Source of the DNA: Perognathus longimembris pacificus
Lineage: Eukaryota; Chordata; Mammalia; Rodentia; Heteromyidae
Direction of reading: 5' to 3'
NCBI RefSeq assembly: GCF_023159225.1
Contig: NC_063173.1
Location: 7,260,352 to 7,324,351, forward strand
Length of the DNA stretch: 64,000 nt
The notes below the pieces were generated by a model. It made no database searches. It was not told the DNA's origin and saw nothing but the letters and a program-made list of their open reading frames with translations. Position 1 is the stretch's first letter. Each line of letters starts with the position of its first letter. Made by a program: the position numbers and the translations under genes. Of this stretch, positions 11,141-21,885 are shown one piece after another.

Positions 11141-12034
11141 TCTTTTTCTCACAGTAAGCCCACATTCTTTGTCCCCTGGGATGAAGACGTGTTCTTTACT
11201 ACAGACAAAACACAATCCACTCCCCAAATCCCCTTGCTTCACTCTGAAGATGTAAGGCATCTGCTGTAAGACAAGAGTCAGGTGACAAGCTAGGCTTGGC
11301 CTCTGACCCTCAACTGAACACAGTTCCTCAGAAGCATCTTTCTAGAGTCTGCAATCCATGTTATACTGTGCTGGCTTTAAAGGTATGACAGGAGCCAAAT
11401 CCCTGTCTGTGTCCAGAGCACACCGCAAAGAGTTTGTCCCTGCCTAGTGAATACCTAGTATTTGGGGAAAGGCCCAGTTCATTCAAGGAACAATTCCTTC
11501 TTGAAGACTGCACAACATGAAAAACACAAATAAGTGTCACAATGGCCGATCGTGGTTTTGCTTTAGTTTTAATTCTGGTACTAGTCCCCAGAGACACAGA
11601 CTTAAAGGAGGGCACAAAAGGAGCCTTGCCATCTCCGGCTGGTTCTGCCAAGGCGTTCTTCACACACTGATCAGCCGTGACTCATGAAATTCACACTGAG
11701 CTAAGACTCCAGCTCAGAACGCTTCCTATAAAATTAACATAAGCAAAAGGTTACTTGAGGGAACAGTGCGCCACTTTTTTAGGTGACCCAGTTATGGCTA
11801 AATTTGGAAAGTTGGCAAGGCGAACACTTCCCTTTGAAACAAATCTCACAGAAACCTAAGATACTATGTCGCTTGGGTCCCCATCTTCCCCGGGGCTTTA
11901 CCTTGGGCAGGGCCACTTGGCAATGGCAGATACCTGGGTGTCCAGTCACCTCAGGCTGCCGTGGTTATCTCTGTTTCCTAGAGAGAGGGAGGAATAAGAG
12001 AATGCAAGAATTTAAATGGGCTAAGTAGATGCTG
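11141..12034. other. Unique non-coding sequence
   Basis: No repeat recognised. A 100-codon minus-strand frame (11361-11663) and an 81-codon plus-strand frame (11783-12028) are present. They have no recognisable motif, and I cannot support them as genes. Confidence 0.4.
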
Positions 12035-12236
12035 AGCTCTCTCCCAAGCACTATGCAAGTGCTTATTCCCACAACAACCCTGCGAGGTGCTTACTATAAT
12101 TATCTCCATTTTGGAGATAGGGAACCTCAAACATTGAGTGCCTAACTATCTTGCCTCAGGCTAGGAAGCAACAGAACCTGAATTGAAACAAGGTGTTTTA
12201 GCTCCAGAATCTGTTCTTTGAGTCCTACTCTGCCTC
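12035..12236 (-). mobile_element. MIR SINE, reversed, well preserved for its age
   Basis: 'cccacaacaaccctgcgagg', 'tctccattttggagataggg' and a final 'ttgagtcctactctgcctct' give the full reversed MIR order, including core and tRNA-related part. Confidence 0.72.
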
Positions 12237-12599
12237 TTAATGTTCTGTTATGTGATTACACGGTGTAAGACAACATATGCCATTTGGTTTCTGGCGTAAG
12301 TTCAGGGTGATCACTGAGCGGCAGTGCACCCAGTGCTTTCCAATGCTGGTTTCTGAGCAGCATGCTTGGCTCTCGTCCTGAAGCCGGCGCCCGGGACCCG
12401 AGGATGGGGTGACCTTTTGGTGCTCCAGTTTCCTTATCTGTGTCTTGAGTACAGTAAAGCTTATCATGTGGTAGAGAGGACTAAATGAACATCTAAAAAC
12501 CTATCTATAGATACCCAGCATATTTACTTCAAAAATACAATGAGTAGAGAATCATTAACTGTTATTCTTTATTTTTAAAAGAGATGGATTTAAAGGGAA

Positions 12600-12918
12600 T
12601 AGGGGACAATACAGCACAATATTCAATGTATATATGTGAGAAAGGAAATGAGACATGAGTCTGGGGAGACGGAACCATTGGGATGGAGAGAACGAGGGAA
12701 AGGGTGAGTGTCTCTTCAGGAAGCAATGGACACTTACATAAACAGGTTAAATTGTAATCCCCTTATATAACCTTTTGAAATTCAGAAAACAAAAGAGAAT
12801 TTAACTATAGTCATTTGATCACTACATGTTATATATGGGTATCAGCTTATCATATTGTATCCCATAAATATGTGTACTTAAAATAATTACCCAAAGCACA
12901 AAATAAAAATAAAAAAGG
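12600..12918 (+). mobile_element. Ancient L1 3' end (L1M type)
   Basis: The end 'catattgtatcccataaata' followed by an A-rich tail 'aaaataaaaataaaaaag' is typical of old mammalian L1 3' ends. The upstream 12640-12780 part is purine-rich, as in an L1 3' UTR. Confidence 0.55.
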
Positions 12919-13034
12919 AGACTGTTCTGTCTCTTGGTTATAGAAACAACACCAGAATGCACACTGACTTTTGTTTAAATACACAGGTGGTTGAAAGAAA
13001 ATGAATTTTTGTTACAATGAGAATGCTTATAAGG

Positions 13035-13200
13035 TCTACTCAGGCTGGCTGTGACCATCAGAAGTTACTTAATCACACTAAACCTCAGTTTCTTCACTGT
13101 ACAATGGTTGATCATCCCTCTTCTAGAGGTGAGGTAACAATCCAATGAGCTAATGGGTATGAAAATATGGAACCTGGAATCTTGCCTAGCTGGAACCCTG
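13035..13200 (+). mobile_element. MIR SINE
   Basis: 'agaagttacttaatcacact', 'aacctcagtttcttcactgt' and 'tacaatggttgatcatccc' follow the MIR consensus order. Confidence 0.6.
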
Positions 13201-13690
13201 CCTGCCCCTCCGGATCTATATTAGGACATATTTTATCAGAAAACTAAAATGATTTATAGCATGTCAGCACTTAAATGACAGCCCCAAAGCAGTCTGAGGG
13301 TATAATAATGTTTTAATCAAGTACTTATCTAGTGAAATAAATTATCATGTATAAATTAAATGATTGCTATGCATAAATAAGTTTTTGATCCGAGAGGATA
13401 AAGTTTGTTAGACTGAAGTAATACATTTTAATGATCCATTTCACTGTGTATTATGTGTTTCAAAATTGCTAAAAGGGATCTTTAACATTCACAGCATAGA
13501 AGGGTATTTAAAAGTTATTTGTAAGAAAAAAATTTAAAACAATCTAAATATCCAGTAAGGGGAGGCAGAGAATTTGAATATATATTGGAGTATATGGTTT
13601 TATTTAGTTTTTTGTAATTATGAATTTTGCTTGATATAAATTTATCCTTGAGATCCATTTATCTTTATGATAAATTTATAAAGATAGAAT
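13201..13690. other. Non-coding AT-rich sequence
   Basis: No gene or nameable repeat. Several short A/T runs and one inverted local motif 'ataaatttat' near 13635-13680. Confidence 0.4.
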
Positions 13691-13691
13691 T

Positions 13692-13892
13692 GAGTGCCAG
13701 TGGTTCATAGCGACACTCCTGGCTACTAAGAAGGCTGAGATCTGAGAGTCAAATGTGAAGCTAGTCTGGCAGACAAGTCTGTATTAGCCAATGAAACTGC
13801 TGGAAGTGCACACATGGTTCAAATGTCAGAACACTGGGCATGCACAAAGAAAGTGAGAGGATGAGGTTCTGAGATCGAGCCCCAATACAGGC
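13692..13892 (+). mobile_element. B1-Geo SINE, decayed
   Basis: 'gtgccagtggttcatagcga' to 'aaggctgagatctgagagtc' is the 7SL-like half. 'acatggttcaaatgtcagaa' and 'ctgagatcgagccccaat' are the Geo A- and B-box regions. It ends exactly where the TSD of the following SINE pair begins, so its A-tail was probably the target. Confidence 0.7.
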
Positions 13893-14122
13893 AAAAGAAA
13901 ATATCGGGGGCTGGGGATATGGCCTAGTGGCAAGAGAGCTTGCTTCGTATACTTGAGGTCCTGGGTTCGATTCCCCAGCACCACATATACAGAAAACGGC
14001 CAGAAGTGGCACTGTGGCTCAAGTGGCAGAGTGCTAGCCTTGAGCAAAAGGAAGCCAGGGACAGTGCTCAGGCCCTGAGTCCAAGGCCCAGGACTGGCCA
14101 AAAAAAAAAACAAAACAGTGTT
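13893..14122 (+). mobile_element. IDL-Geo SINE, first unit of a tandem pair
   Basis: Complete head-to-tail IDL-Geo starting 'ggggctggggatatggccta' after the left TSD 'aaaagaaaatatcg' (13893-13906). Its A-tail 'aaaaaaaaaacaaaacagtg' runs straight into a second copy. The right TSD is missing here and appears only after the second unit. Confidence 0.92.
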
Positions 14123-14344
14123 GGGCTGGGGATATAGCCTAGTGGCAAGAGTGCCTGCCTGGGATACACGAGGCCCTAGGTTCGATTCCCCAGCACCACA
14201 TATACAGAAAACGGCCAGAAGCGGCGCTGTGGCTCAAGTGGCAGAGTGCTAGCCTTGAGCGGGAAGAAGCCAGGGACAGTGCTTAGGCCCTGAGTCCAAG
14301 GCCCAGGACTGGCAAAAAAAAAAAAAAAAGAAAAGAAAATATCG
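14123..14344 (+). mobile_element. IDL-Geo SINE, second unit of a tandem pair
   Basis: Second complete copy, 'gggctggggatatagcctag' to the A-tail, followed by the right TSD 'aaaagaaaatatcg' (14331-14344), identical to the one before the first unit. It carries the variant linker 'ttgagcgggaagaagcc' where the first has 'ttgagcaaaaggaagcc', so the two are different subfamily members and not a local duplication. Confidence 0.92.
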
Positions 14345-14536
14345 TATGCAGGCAGAAAAAAATCATATTACATAATAAGATATGTGCACAAGTTATCCAT
14401 GTAGTAATACTTGTAAAATGAAAGAGCTAGAAGTGACCCAGTGTCTGGGTTAGATATAGTGAGATATAGGGATGATAATTAAAGGGAATAGTTTCAATCA
14501 GGGCACCCTGAATGTCACCACTAACATTGATTTTCT

Positions 14537-14578
14537 CTGTGTGTGTGTGTATGTGTGTGTGTGTGCGCACGCGCACAT
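14537..14578 (+). repeat. (TG)n with (CG)-containing end
   Basis: 'tgtgtgtgtgtgtatgtgtg' continuing to 'gcgcacgcgcac'. Alternating purine-pyrimidine, able in principle to adopt Z-DNA. Ordinary microsatellite otherwise. Confidence 0.85.
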
Positions 14579-14668
14579 TTTGTAACTTTTCTATTAAATG
14601 AGTAATTATTATAGTTAGCATAAAGTATGCTTGCCACAGAAAATTAGTATTTTAAAGCCTAAGATTTT

Positions 14669-14902
14669 TTTTTCTTTTTGGTCGGTCGTGGGGCTTGAAC
14701 TCTAGCTTAGGCGTTGTCCTTGAGCTCTTCAGCTCAAGGCTAGCACTCTACCACGTGAGCCACAGTGCCAGTTCTGGTTTTCTGATGGTTCACTGGAGCT
14801 CACAGTCTCATGGACTTTCCTGCCAGGGCTGGCTTTGAACCACAATTCTCAGCTCTCACTCAGCCTCCAGAGTAGCTATGTGTGAGCCACCAGCGCCTGG
14901 CT
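14669..14902 (-). mobile_element. B1-Geo chimeric SINE, good copy
   Basis: Full reversed copy from the T-rich tail (14669) through the Geo half ('ggggcttgaactctagc', the reversed B box) to the 7SL head ('gagccaccagcgcctggc'). A good reference copy for the chimeric structure in this window. Confidence 0.85.
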
Positions 14903-14924
14903 AGCCCTATTTTCTTAACTGTTT

Positions 14925-15100
14925 TTTGTTGTTGTTGTTGTTGTTGTCAAAGTAATGTACAGAGCAGTTACAGTTACATATGTAAGGCAATGAGTACATT
15001 TCTTATCAAACTTGTTACCTCCTCCTTCGTTTTCCTACCACCTTCCCTCCTCCCTGAGCACTATAATAAAAATCAACTTTTACTTGATTGATCTTCATGG
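14925..15100 (-). mobile_element. L1 3' end fragment
   Basis: Reversed L1 3' terminus: 'agcagttacagttacatatg', 'aggcaatgagtacatttctt', then C/T-rich 3' UTR. A (GTT)n run (14923-14946) replaces the usual A-tail. Confidence 0.8.
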
Positions 15101-16734
15101 TGAAATTCACAGAGATAGGTTGGGTGGATTCTAAAGATAGGTTGATGGGTACCTTGACTATGGGTGAGGTGACAAATATTCTCAGGGTATGACATTAATC
15201 ATTGCACTGACCTCAAGCCCAGCATGTGAAGTATGTAAGGCACTTACTGTGGCTATTACTTTTGGAAAGTTGATGAAGTTATTGGATACACATGTCAGTG
15301 GCCACATGTATTGTTCTATCCTATTAATAAAAGGGCTGAGATAAAAATGCTGAAGATGGATTCAGCACTTTTTTAAAACCCCTCTCTTCATAGGAGTCCT
15401 GCATATAAATCACACAAAAACTCAATGACATCATCATGTCACTATTAAGCTAGTAAAGGTTCTAGGATGTGATCTAAACTAGAAAGGTTTTGGAAGAAGA
15501 GCCAGAGGCTTACGAGATCCTACCCTGACAAATAAGAGACTCCTGCATTCCATTGCTACTGAGGAAGGGGAACAAAGCCTAAGTTAATGAGAGGCCTGAG
15601 TCTCCTCTTCTAATGTGCCCCTCTCAGCTCTGCTAACAGACCCAGGGGGCAACGTCACCCATACCTCCCTAGCTTTTCCAGTCCTACCTCTAGAATTTCC
15701 TCCTGTTCATCTCTTTGAGGAAAGGCAATGAAGGCAGGAGTTTGATTGTTGCTGTGGTCTTTCATCTCAGATGAGTCTCACAGTCTTACAAAGACTAACT
15801 GCTACTGTGCCTCCTCCCCTGTGGCTTCTGCACTGTGTGCTCTACCTGAAGCTTCCAACTTTTATCACCTGTTTCTTCCTTTCTCAGTTATTAGCTAGAG
15901 TGTTCCTTCCTATAGCAAGTCTATTTGGATCTTTAGACGAATACACACATTCCTTACCTATCTTCTGATGCCTGTGTGTGTGTGTGTGTGTGTGTGTGTT
16001 ATAATCTCCAATCTCTTAATTGCTATAGTCACCCTTTATTCAAACTTACTTATGGTGTCTCCAACAATTCGGTGAGATTTTTGAGGCCTGGAATAGTGTG
16101 TTAATCATAGTTTTATCCTGACTACCATTCCAATTCTGCCATATAGTTTGAGCACAGAACTTTTCCTGTGTAGCAAAGGAATGGCTATTACAGAAAAAGT
16201 CCATATGGCACATTCTACATTCTCAATAGACAAAAGTACTATTTATTAATAAAATGTGATCACTGAGAAGTAATTGGGTGACAAGGGTGGTTGAGTACTA
16301 AACAGTATTGCCAGTAGTACATACAAGGAAAGCTCAGGTGGCTCTCCAGGCTGATGGTTTTAGATGCATAGGGGCCCTGCAAATTCAATTGTTATTGCTC
16401 TTGTGCCTGAGCACCTTGGTTTTCCAGTTGTGCTTCCTATCAACATTCCTTTGTGGCAGTATTTTTATCGTTTGCCCAAGTGCTGATTTTTGGAATCTAG
16501 TGATCACGATGTTTTAAAACTTAAATTTGCACACAGGAGTTTTTCATGTACCATCCCAACCCAGGAAAAAACTCTTTCACCACTGGCAGATTCAAAGAGA
16601 AATTAATATATAGGAACTTATACAAGATACAACAATGCTACCAAAATATTGGAAGTATATGAAAATATATTTAAGTACAGTATAATATGATTTCTATATT
16701 GGTACATATTTTGAAAACCATAAGATTTCTCTTC
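15101..16734. other. Unique non-coding sequence with a (TG)n tract
   Basis: No gene or nameable repeat, apart from a (TG)n run at 15974-15999. Frames at 15771-15968 and 16308-16517 are hydrophobic by composition but isolated, and I do not accept them as genes. Confidence 0.4.
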
Positions 16735-17295
16735 TTGTTTCTATATTTTTCTTGAAGTCTTATTGACATACAGGAACCTATATAGCTGAGTGATTGTTGA
16801 CTTAGACACCTGTGAAACCATCAGTTTAAACAAGATGGTGAATATTTTCATCACCCCTCAAATTTTCTTTATGAGCCATCCTGACTCTTCCTTTCCACCT
16901 CTTGTCATCCCTAAGTAACCTTTACATCATTAGATCAGTTTGTAATCTTAGAATTTTATGTATGAATTTTTAGAATTTTATATATGAATCTCATATATGA
17001 ATTATAGAGTATCAACTCCTTTATTCTTTCATTTGGCTTACTGCTTTAGAGATTTGTGATTGCTGCTGCATGTATTAATACTGTGTTCCTTTCTGGTGTT
17101 GAATAGTATGTCAGTATAGGTATATGTTATAACTGGTTTATACGACAGAACCTGTTGATATTCACTGGAAGTATTTTGACAATTTGTTGTTATGAATAAA
17201 GCTGTTATAAACATTTAAGTACAAGTCTTCTGTAAATACCTGCCCTGATTTCTCAACTTAATAACTATGGGTGTAATGACAGAGTTGTTTAGTAG
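16735..17295 (-). mobile_element. Ancient L1 3' region (L1M type)
   Basis: Reversed old L1: 3' UTR-like 'cttgaagtcttattgacata' and 'cctcttgtcatccctaagta', then 'ggcttactgctttagagatt', 'ttgaatagtatgtcagtata' and 'atgaataaagctgttataaa', in the order of the mammalian L1M 3' UTR and ORF2 end. Confidence 0.7.
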
Positions 17296-17334
17296 ATAAT
17301 GTTACATATATTTTTAAGTAAAGGAAAAGCATAA

Positions 17335-17955
17335 TACTTTTATCTTTATTGTAAAGGTGAACAGAGGGGTAACAGTTACATAAGGAAAACATTGTTACAC
17401 CCTCCCTCATTTTCTGTTGATTACCCCTCTCAAGTATCCCTCCCCCAAGGTAGTGTCAAATGAGTATCATTGTTGCATTCGTTAATTCTTTGTCCTGCTA
17501 TTTCTGTGGTTCCCTTTCCCTTCCACAGATCAGATAAACTTGTATACAAGACTAAGGGTACAGAAAACTAAAACAGAAAAAAAGAAATAACTATATACAG
17601 GACATAATAAGACCCTCTTGTTTCCAACTCTTGGAGTTCATGTTCCTACACTTTATAATATATGGTCTTATCTACTTAGCAATTGGGCTACTGAGATCCG
17701 TTAAGAATATCATAGATATATTCTACTTATTACAAATGAGGGAAACCACACAACCTACTTTTCTTTGGGCATAGCTTGCTTCATTTCATATAACTTTTCC
17801 AGGTGTTTCCATTTCCTTATGAATGGGACAATGTCATTCCTTCTGATGGAAGCATAGAATTCCATTGTGTGTATATACCACATCTTCTTGATCCATTCAT
17901 CTACTGAGGGGCATCTGCGTTGGTTCCATATCATAGCTATGGTAAATAATATAAA
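17335..17955 (-). mobile_element. Younger L1 3' UTR and ORF2 end
   Basis: Reversed L1 of the same family as the copy at 49630-51821: 'ggggtaacagttacataagg', C-rich 3' UTR, then 'tcttgatccattcatctact', 'ggggcatctgcgttggttcc'. The 83-codon minus-strand frame (17755-18006) is the remaining ORF2 C-terminus ('RCPSVDEWIKKMWYIHTMEF'), cut at its 5' side. 5'-truncated insertion. Confidence 0.85.
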
Positions 17956-18007
17956 GTATAATATTTTACATACATAGTATCTCTGCACTATTACATATGC
18001 ACACACT

Positions 18008-18140
18008 CACAGATGACTCAATCTAGGTTCACAAAGATTAAGTCATTTGATCAACCTGTCCCTCTGCTGATAAGGTGTTTAATTATGCAATTTGAATTCT
18101 GCTTTCTCTAGTGCCAAAGCTTTTGTTCTGTCCAGTATAT
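18008..18140 (-). mobile_element. Possible MIR SINE, reversed
   Basis: 'actcacagatgactcaatct' and 'acaaagattaagtcatttga' resemble the reversed MIR core, with weak similarity further on. Confidence 0.3.
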
Positions 18141-19084
18141 TATGTGATTACACACAGCAGCTCACAGATATTTATAAAATGGAGTACATGGAGGAACATT
18201 GTGAATTCTTCAGTGCAAATAGGTGCTCATGATGACACTGAGCACGTAGGCACTGCTGTGCACTGTGGGCAGTTGAGCTGAGGTGGGGGGGAGGTCATAA
18301 CTCGCTGGATGTCATTTGAATTCCTCCTAGCAACTCTATCAGGACAACTGCTCTCTCTGGATGCAACATAATGTTCAGGATGACAAAATCAAGAAAATAA
18401 TCAGTGTTTCATATCCACTACATATCATTAAACAGTTAAAAACACTGCATAAAGGTTTATCATCAAAACCATGATAGGACAAAAGTATTTGTGATTGATG
18501 TGATAAAGAGAAGCATGGTTGTTGCCAAGTTTATTGTAAAAGAGGGGAGAATTGCCACTAGTAGTAATTATAATGGTGCTGTGCTCATAGTAAATGTTCA
18601 TTACATATTAGTTGTCGATGCCTTTTTTAAATGAATTAAATACCACAAATTCAATTCCTAATTGACATAACAAAATAGTGAGCTGAGAATGGTACATAAT
18701 AAGAGCTTTTTAACTCTTCTTTGAAATTCTTTAACATCTTTTAGAACCTACAATAGTTGGATTTGCTGTGTCAAATCCCTACAACCAATGATGCAAATCT
18801 ATTGTCTAAAATCAGCAGCTGATAGTCACACCTAGAGCATCACAGAATAACACCCAGTCACAGGCTGAAGCGCCATTATATGGACACCAATTGAGAGTAG
18901 TCATTTATTTTCACGATGCCTCTTTATCCTCATTTGTAAAATAACCCCCCATCAACCTATGCCTCTAGATATTTCTGTGGTTGAAAAAATAAGAGATATA
19001 AATGTATTTGAGTATGTGTAAAGAACCGTGTATTTGTCAATGATTTCAGATCGAGTACAACAGATTAAACTGCTTACTAATTTT
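18141..19084. other. Unique non-coding sequence
   Basis: No gene or repeat recognised. Confidence 0.4.
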
Positions 19085-19400
19085 TCAACAAATATATTTT
19101 GAGTGCTTATTACATGCCTGGAATTCTTTCTGGTACCGCAAACATATAAATGGGCAAGGATGAGAAACAGACTTAGAAAGAAATGTTAAGTTTGGACAGA
19201 GCATGACAGAGCCTGAAAAGATGGGGTTAATCAGGCTCTTTGGAGAGGCAGAGAAGGTCAGGGATGATTTAATAAAAGAGGTAATAGCTGAGTTGATACA
19301 AGCAGAAGAAATATTGTAGACAAAAGAAAAAAGACAGAAGCTTAATATGCTTGAAAAAAGTAAAAGTATTACTAAAACTGATTTCAGAGCCAACCAGGAG
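19085..19400 (+). mobile_element. L2 LINE 3' fragment
   Basis: 'caacaaatatattttgagtg', 'ttattacatgcctggaattc' and 'ggatgatttaataaaagagg' follow the order of the L2 3' end. The 113-codon minus-strand frame over it is incidental. Confidence 0.5.
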
Positions 19401-20500
19401 CTCACCCGTGATTTACTTATACACAAATGATAGTGCTTAAATATTAACTCACACCAATGGAGAGATGTAAGTTTTACATCTCAGAAAAAGCAAGTGATTT
19501 GCATGTAGAACAATCTGTTAGCACAGTGAACTGCAATCAGCCCGACCAGTTGCCTTGAGTCACATAACTGGTGGTAAAACACTTATCTTCAAAATGACTT
19601 CCTGTCTTCCTCATAAGACTGTTATGATAAACAAAATCATTTTGGGATTATGGAAGTCAAGAAGAGTTTTATAACTTAAAGAGCACCATATTAGACAAAA
19701 TATGGGGCAATCATTGGTATTCCATCTTGCCATTTTGGACATCTGGACAGTCCGTTCAGCTACAAAGGGTTAAACCAATTGTGCTACATCTGCTGTGAGA
19801 AAATTTCAAAGCAGCCATTTGATCCTTGTACGGTAAATGAGTTAATCCAACCAGAAGGAAATAAGCATTATGGGACTCTTAAGTGAAAGTCACACTTAAT
19901 TACTTTGCCGCAAACTCAGTCAAGCACCTAGTTCACAAGCGGGACACTGGCACAGTGGAAGAGTTATCCCTTGATTTATCATTTCCATTGCTGGGGGTGA
20001 GAGTTGAATTAGCTCCATGAAAAGTATTAGGTATCATAATTATACTTTGGAGAGGAGAGACCTATACAAATAAGTATAGCTTTAGTTTTAGTAGATGAGT
20101 TCAACAGATACACTAACGATAAGATAAACTATGTTTATCTTATAAAACACTGGTCAATACCTCCAAGAGGTTACAGATACAGTGTGCTCACAGTAAATAT
20201 AGACATGGAAACAATCCCAATAATCCCAATTGGGAAATAATCCCAATAACTGATGCTCTTGGTCAATTGAAATTTTTGTTCAAAAAATATGAAAATGTTT
20301 GCTAAGAACCCCACCCCCACCCCCAGATAGCAAATAATTCTTCTCAATTTCAGGAAAACAATGTATTCTTTAAAGAAGGTATTATTTACTGAGTTTGCTC
20401 TTTAGAATAAGAAACTCTCATAATCTAGCATGGGTTCAGCCCAGCACTGAAAATAAGAAGATGGAGGTATCAGAACAATAGAGTAACAAATTAAAATTCA
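19401..20500. other. Unique sequence, possible conserved non-coding block
   Basis: No repeat recognised. The part at about 19725-19985 has balanced composition and dense AT-core motifs ('cttaattacttt', 'gggttaaaccaat', 'aatgagttaatcc') of the kind found in homeodomain-bound enhancers. This is only an impression from composition. A C-rich tract 'ccccacccccaccccc' lies near 20310. Confidence 0.3.
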
Positions 20501-20504
20501 TCAT

Positions 20505-20870
20505 TCCGCTGGGTAGCATATCCCTGTAAGCCTACTCAGGAAGAAGATCTGAGGTTAGCAGTTCAAAGCAGATTAGGCAGAAACGTTCATAAGACTGTTA
20601 TCTCCAATTAACCATCAAAAAAGCCAGAAGTCGGGCTGGGAATATGGCCTAGTGGCAAGAATGCTTGCCTCGTATACCCAAAGCCCAGGGTTCGATTCCC
20701 CAACACCACATATATAGAAAATGACCAGAAGTGGCGCTGTGGCTCAAGTGGCAGAGTGCTAGCCTTGAGCAAGAAGCCAGGGATGGTGCTCAGGCCCTGA
20801 GTCCAAGGCCCAGGACTGGCAAAAAACAAAACAAAGCAAAACAAAAAAAGCCAGAAGTGGAGCTGTGGTA
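20505..20870 (+). mobile_element. B1-Geo SINE split by an IDL-Geo
   Basis: The outer element has its 7SL half at 20508-20616 ('cctgtaagcctactcaggaa', 'ttatctccaattaaccatca') and resumes at 20859 with 'ggagctgtgg', the start of the Geo half. The insertion hit the A-rich linker between the two halves. The rest of the outer Geo half after 'ggagctgtggtaatg' is lost. Confidence 0.8.
20617..20858 (+). mobile_element. IDL-Geo SINE nested in a B1-Geo SINE, perfect TSD
   Basis: Complete copy with body at 20632-20843. The 15-base direct repeat 'aaaaaagccagaagt' (20617-20631, 20844-20858) derives from the host SINE linker and has no mismatch. The tail is a mixed 'aaaaaacaaaacaaagcaaa' type. Confidence 0.93.
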
Positions 20871-21539
20871 ATGAGGATGGTTTTTGCACCCACACATACT
20901 CACACAAAAACTGGGACACCATAAAATTGGTGTCTTTCTACAATTTACACACCACTAAATCAACTTACTGAAACCTCTTATAAAATCTCATAGAACAAGT
21001 GTGTTAACACAGAAAGACTGAGAACCTGCAACACAATTTACTACCACTATAGTCTTTGGTAGAGTATTTACACCCTGATAATCAGTGTCATATATAAAGA
21101 ACAGTGATGACAATAATTCTTAAATTGAATACTTAGCACTGTCATTATGAAGATAAATAAAATCAGATTTGCAGAGGTGTTTAGCAAATTCTCAAGCATT
21201 TCAAAGTACTTGAGTTTTTACTGTCAGCTTCCTTTTGCAGTGAGAAAGGGATGTTCTCTTCAATTTTTAAGTAAGCAAACTAAGTCACAGATTTTTTTTT
21301 TCATTTTACAAAGAAACATTCTAGAAATGTGATTCCTATTTCATTATCCACTTCTAAGTCTTCCTTTTCCTTTCCATTTCCTCTATATTTCCATTCCTTT
21401 CAGTATTAGACTATTAGGATGGCCATATAATTCGAATTCATGTTGAAAGCAAATGTGAGCACTTAGTAGTAATTACACTGGAGTCCACTCTAGTACATAG
21501 ATTTACCCTAAGGATTATGTACAGCGGGGAACAAATAAA
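20871..21539. other. Non-coding, unrecognised sequence
   Basis: No gene or nameable repeat. A 61-codon frame at 21147-21332 has no recognisable features. Confidence 0.4.
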
Positions 21540-21885
21540 TAACCCTCAGAGCCAGGAACAAACAAGTAATGAATGCAAGCAAATGATATAAATGCTAAAA
21601 CAGACACATACAGGTTGTTATGGGAACTTGAGGGAAGAGCACTTTAAGCTAGTCTTGATGGTTTTTGAAGCTCAAAGCATAAAGGGTTTAGGAAATTGAG
21701 GGAATTTTGTTGTGAATAGAGTTTAGGCCCATGCAAATGATCAAAGACTAATGATCTGGTAGAGATGGGTAGAAATTGATATGGGCAGCTTGAGGCTCTT
21801 GCTACAGAGGTGGTACGTATTCCTCGGGACTAGTGGAGGATTTTCAAGCAGGGAAACACCATAATCAACCCTGTATGAAACATTT
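21540..21885 (+). mobile_element. L2 LINE 3' fragment
   Basis: 'ggaacaaacaagtaatgaat', 'gtagagatgggtagaaattg' and 'gattttcaagcagggaaaca' match the order of L2 3' ends. Confidence 0.45.

Noticed and set aside
13826..14113. Repeated similar short proteins ('ASPGPWTQGLSTVPGF') at many places, suggesting a gene family
   Set aside because: The shared peptide is the translation of the reversed IDL-Geo SINE (also at 43-234, 20608-20922, 22794-23069 and 44361-44666). It is not a gene family.
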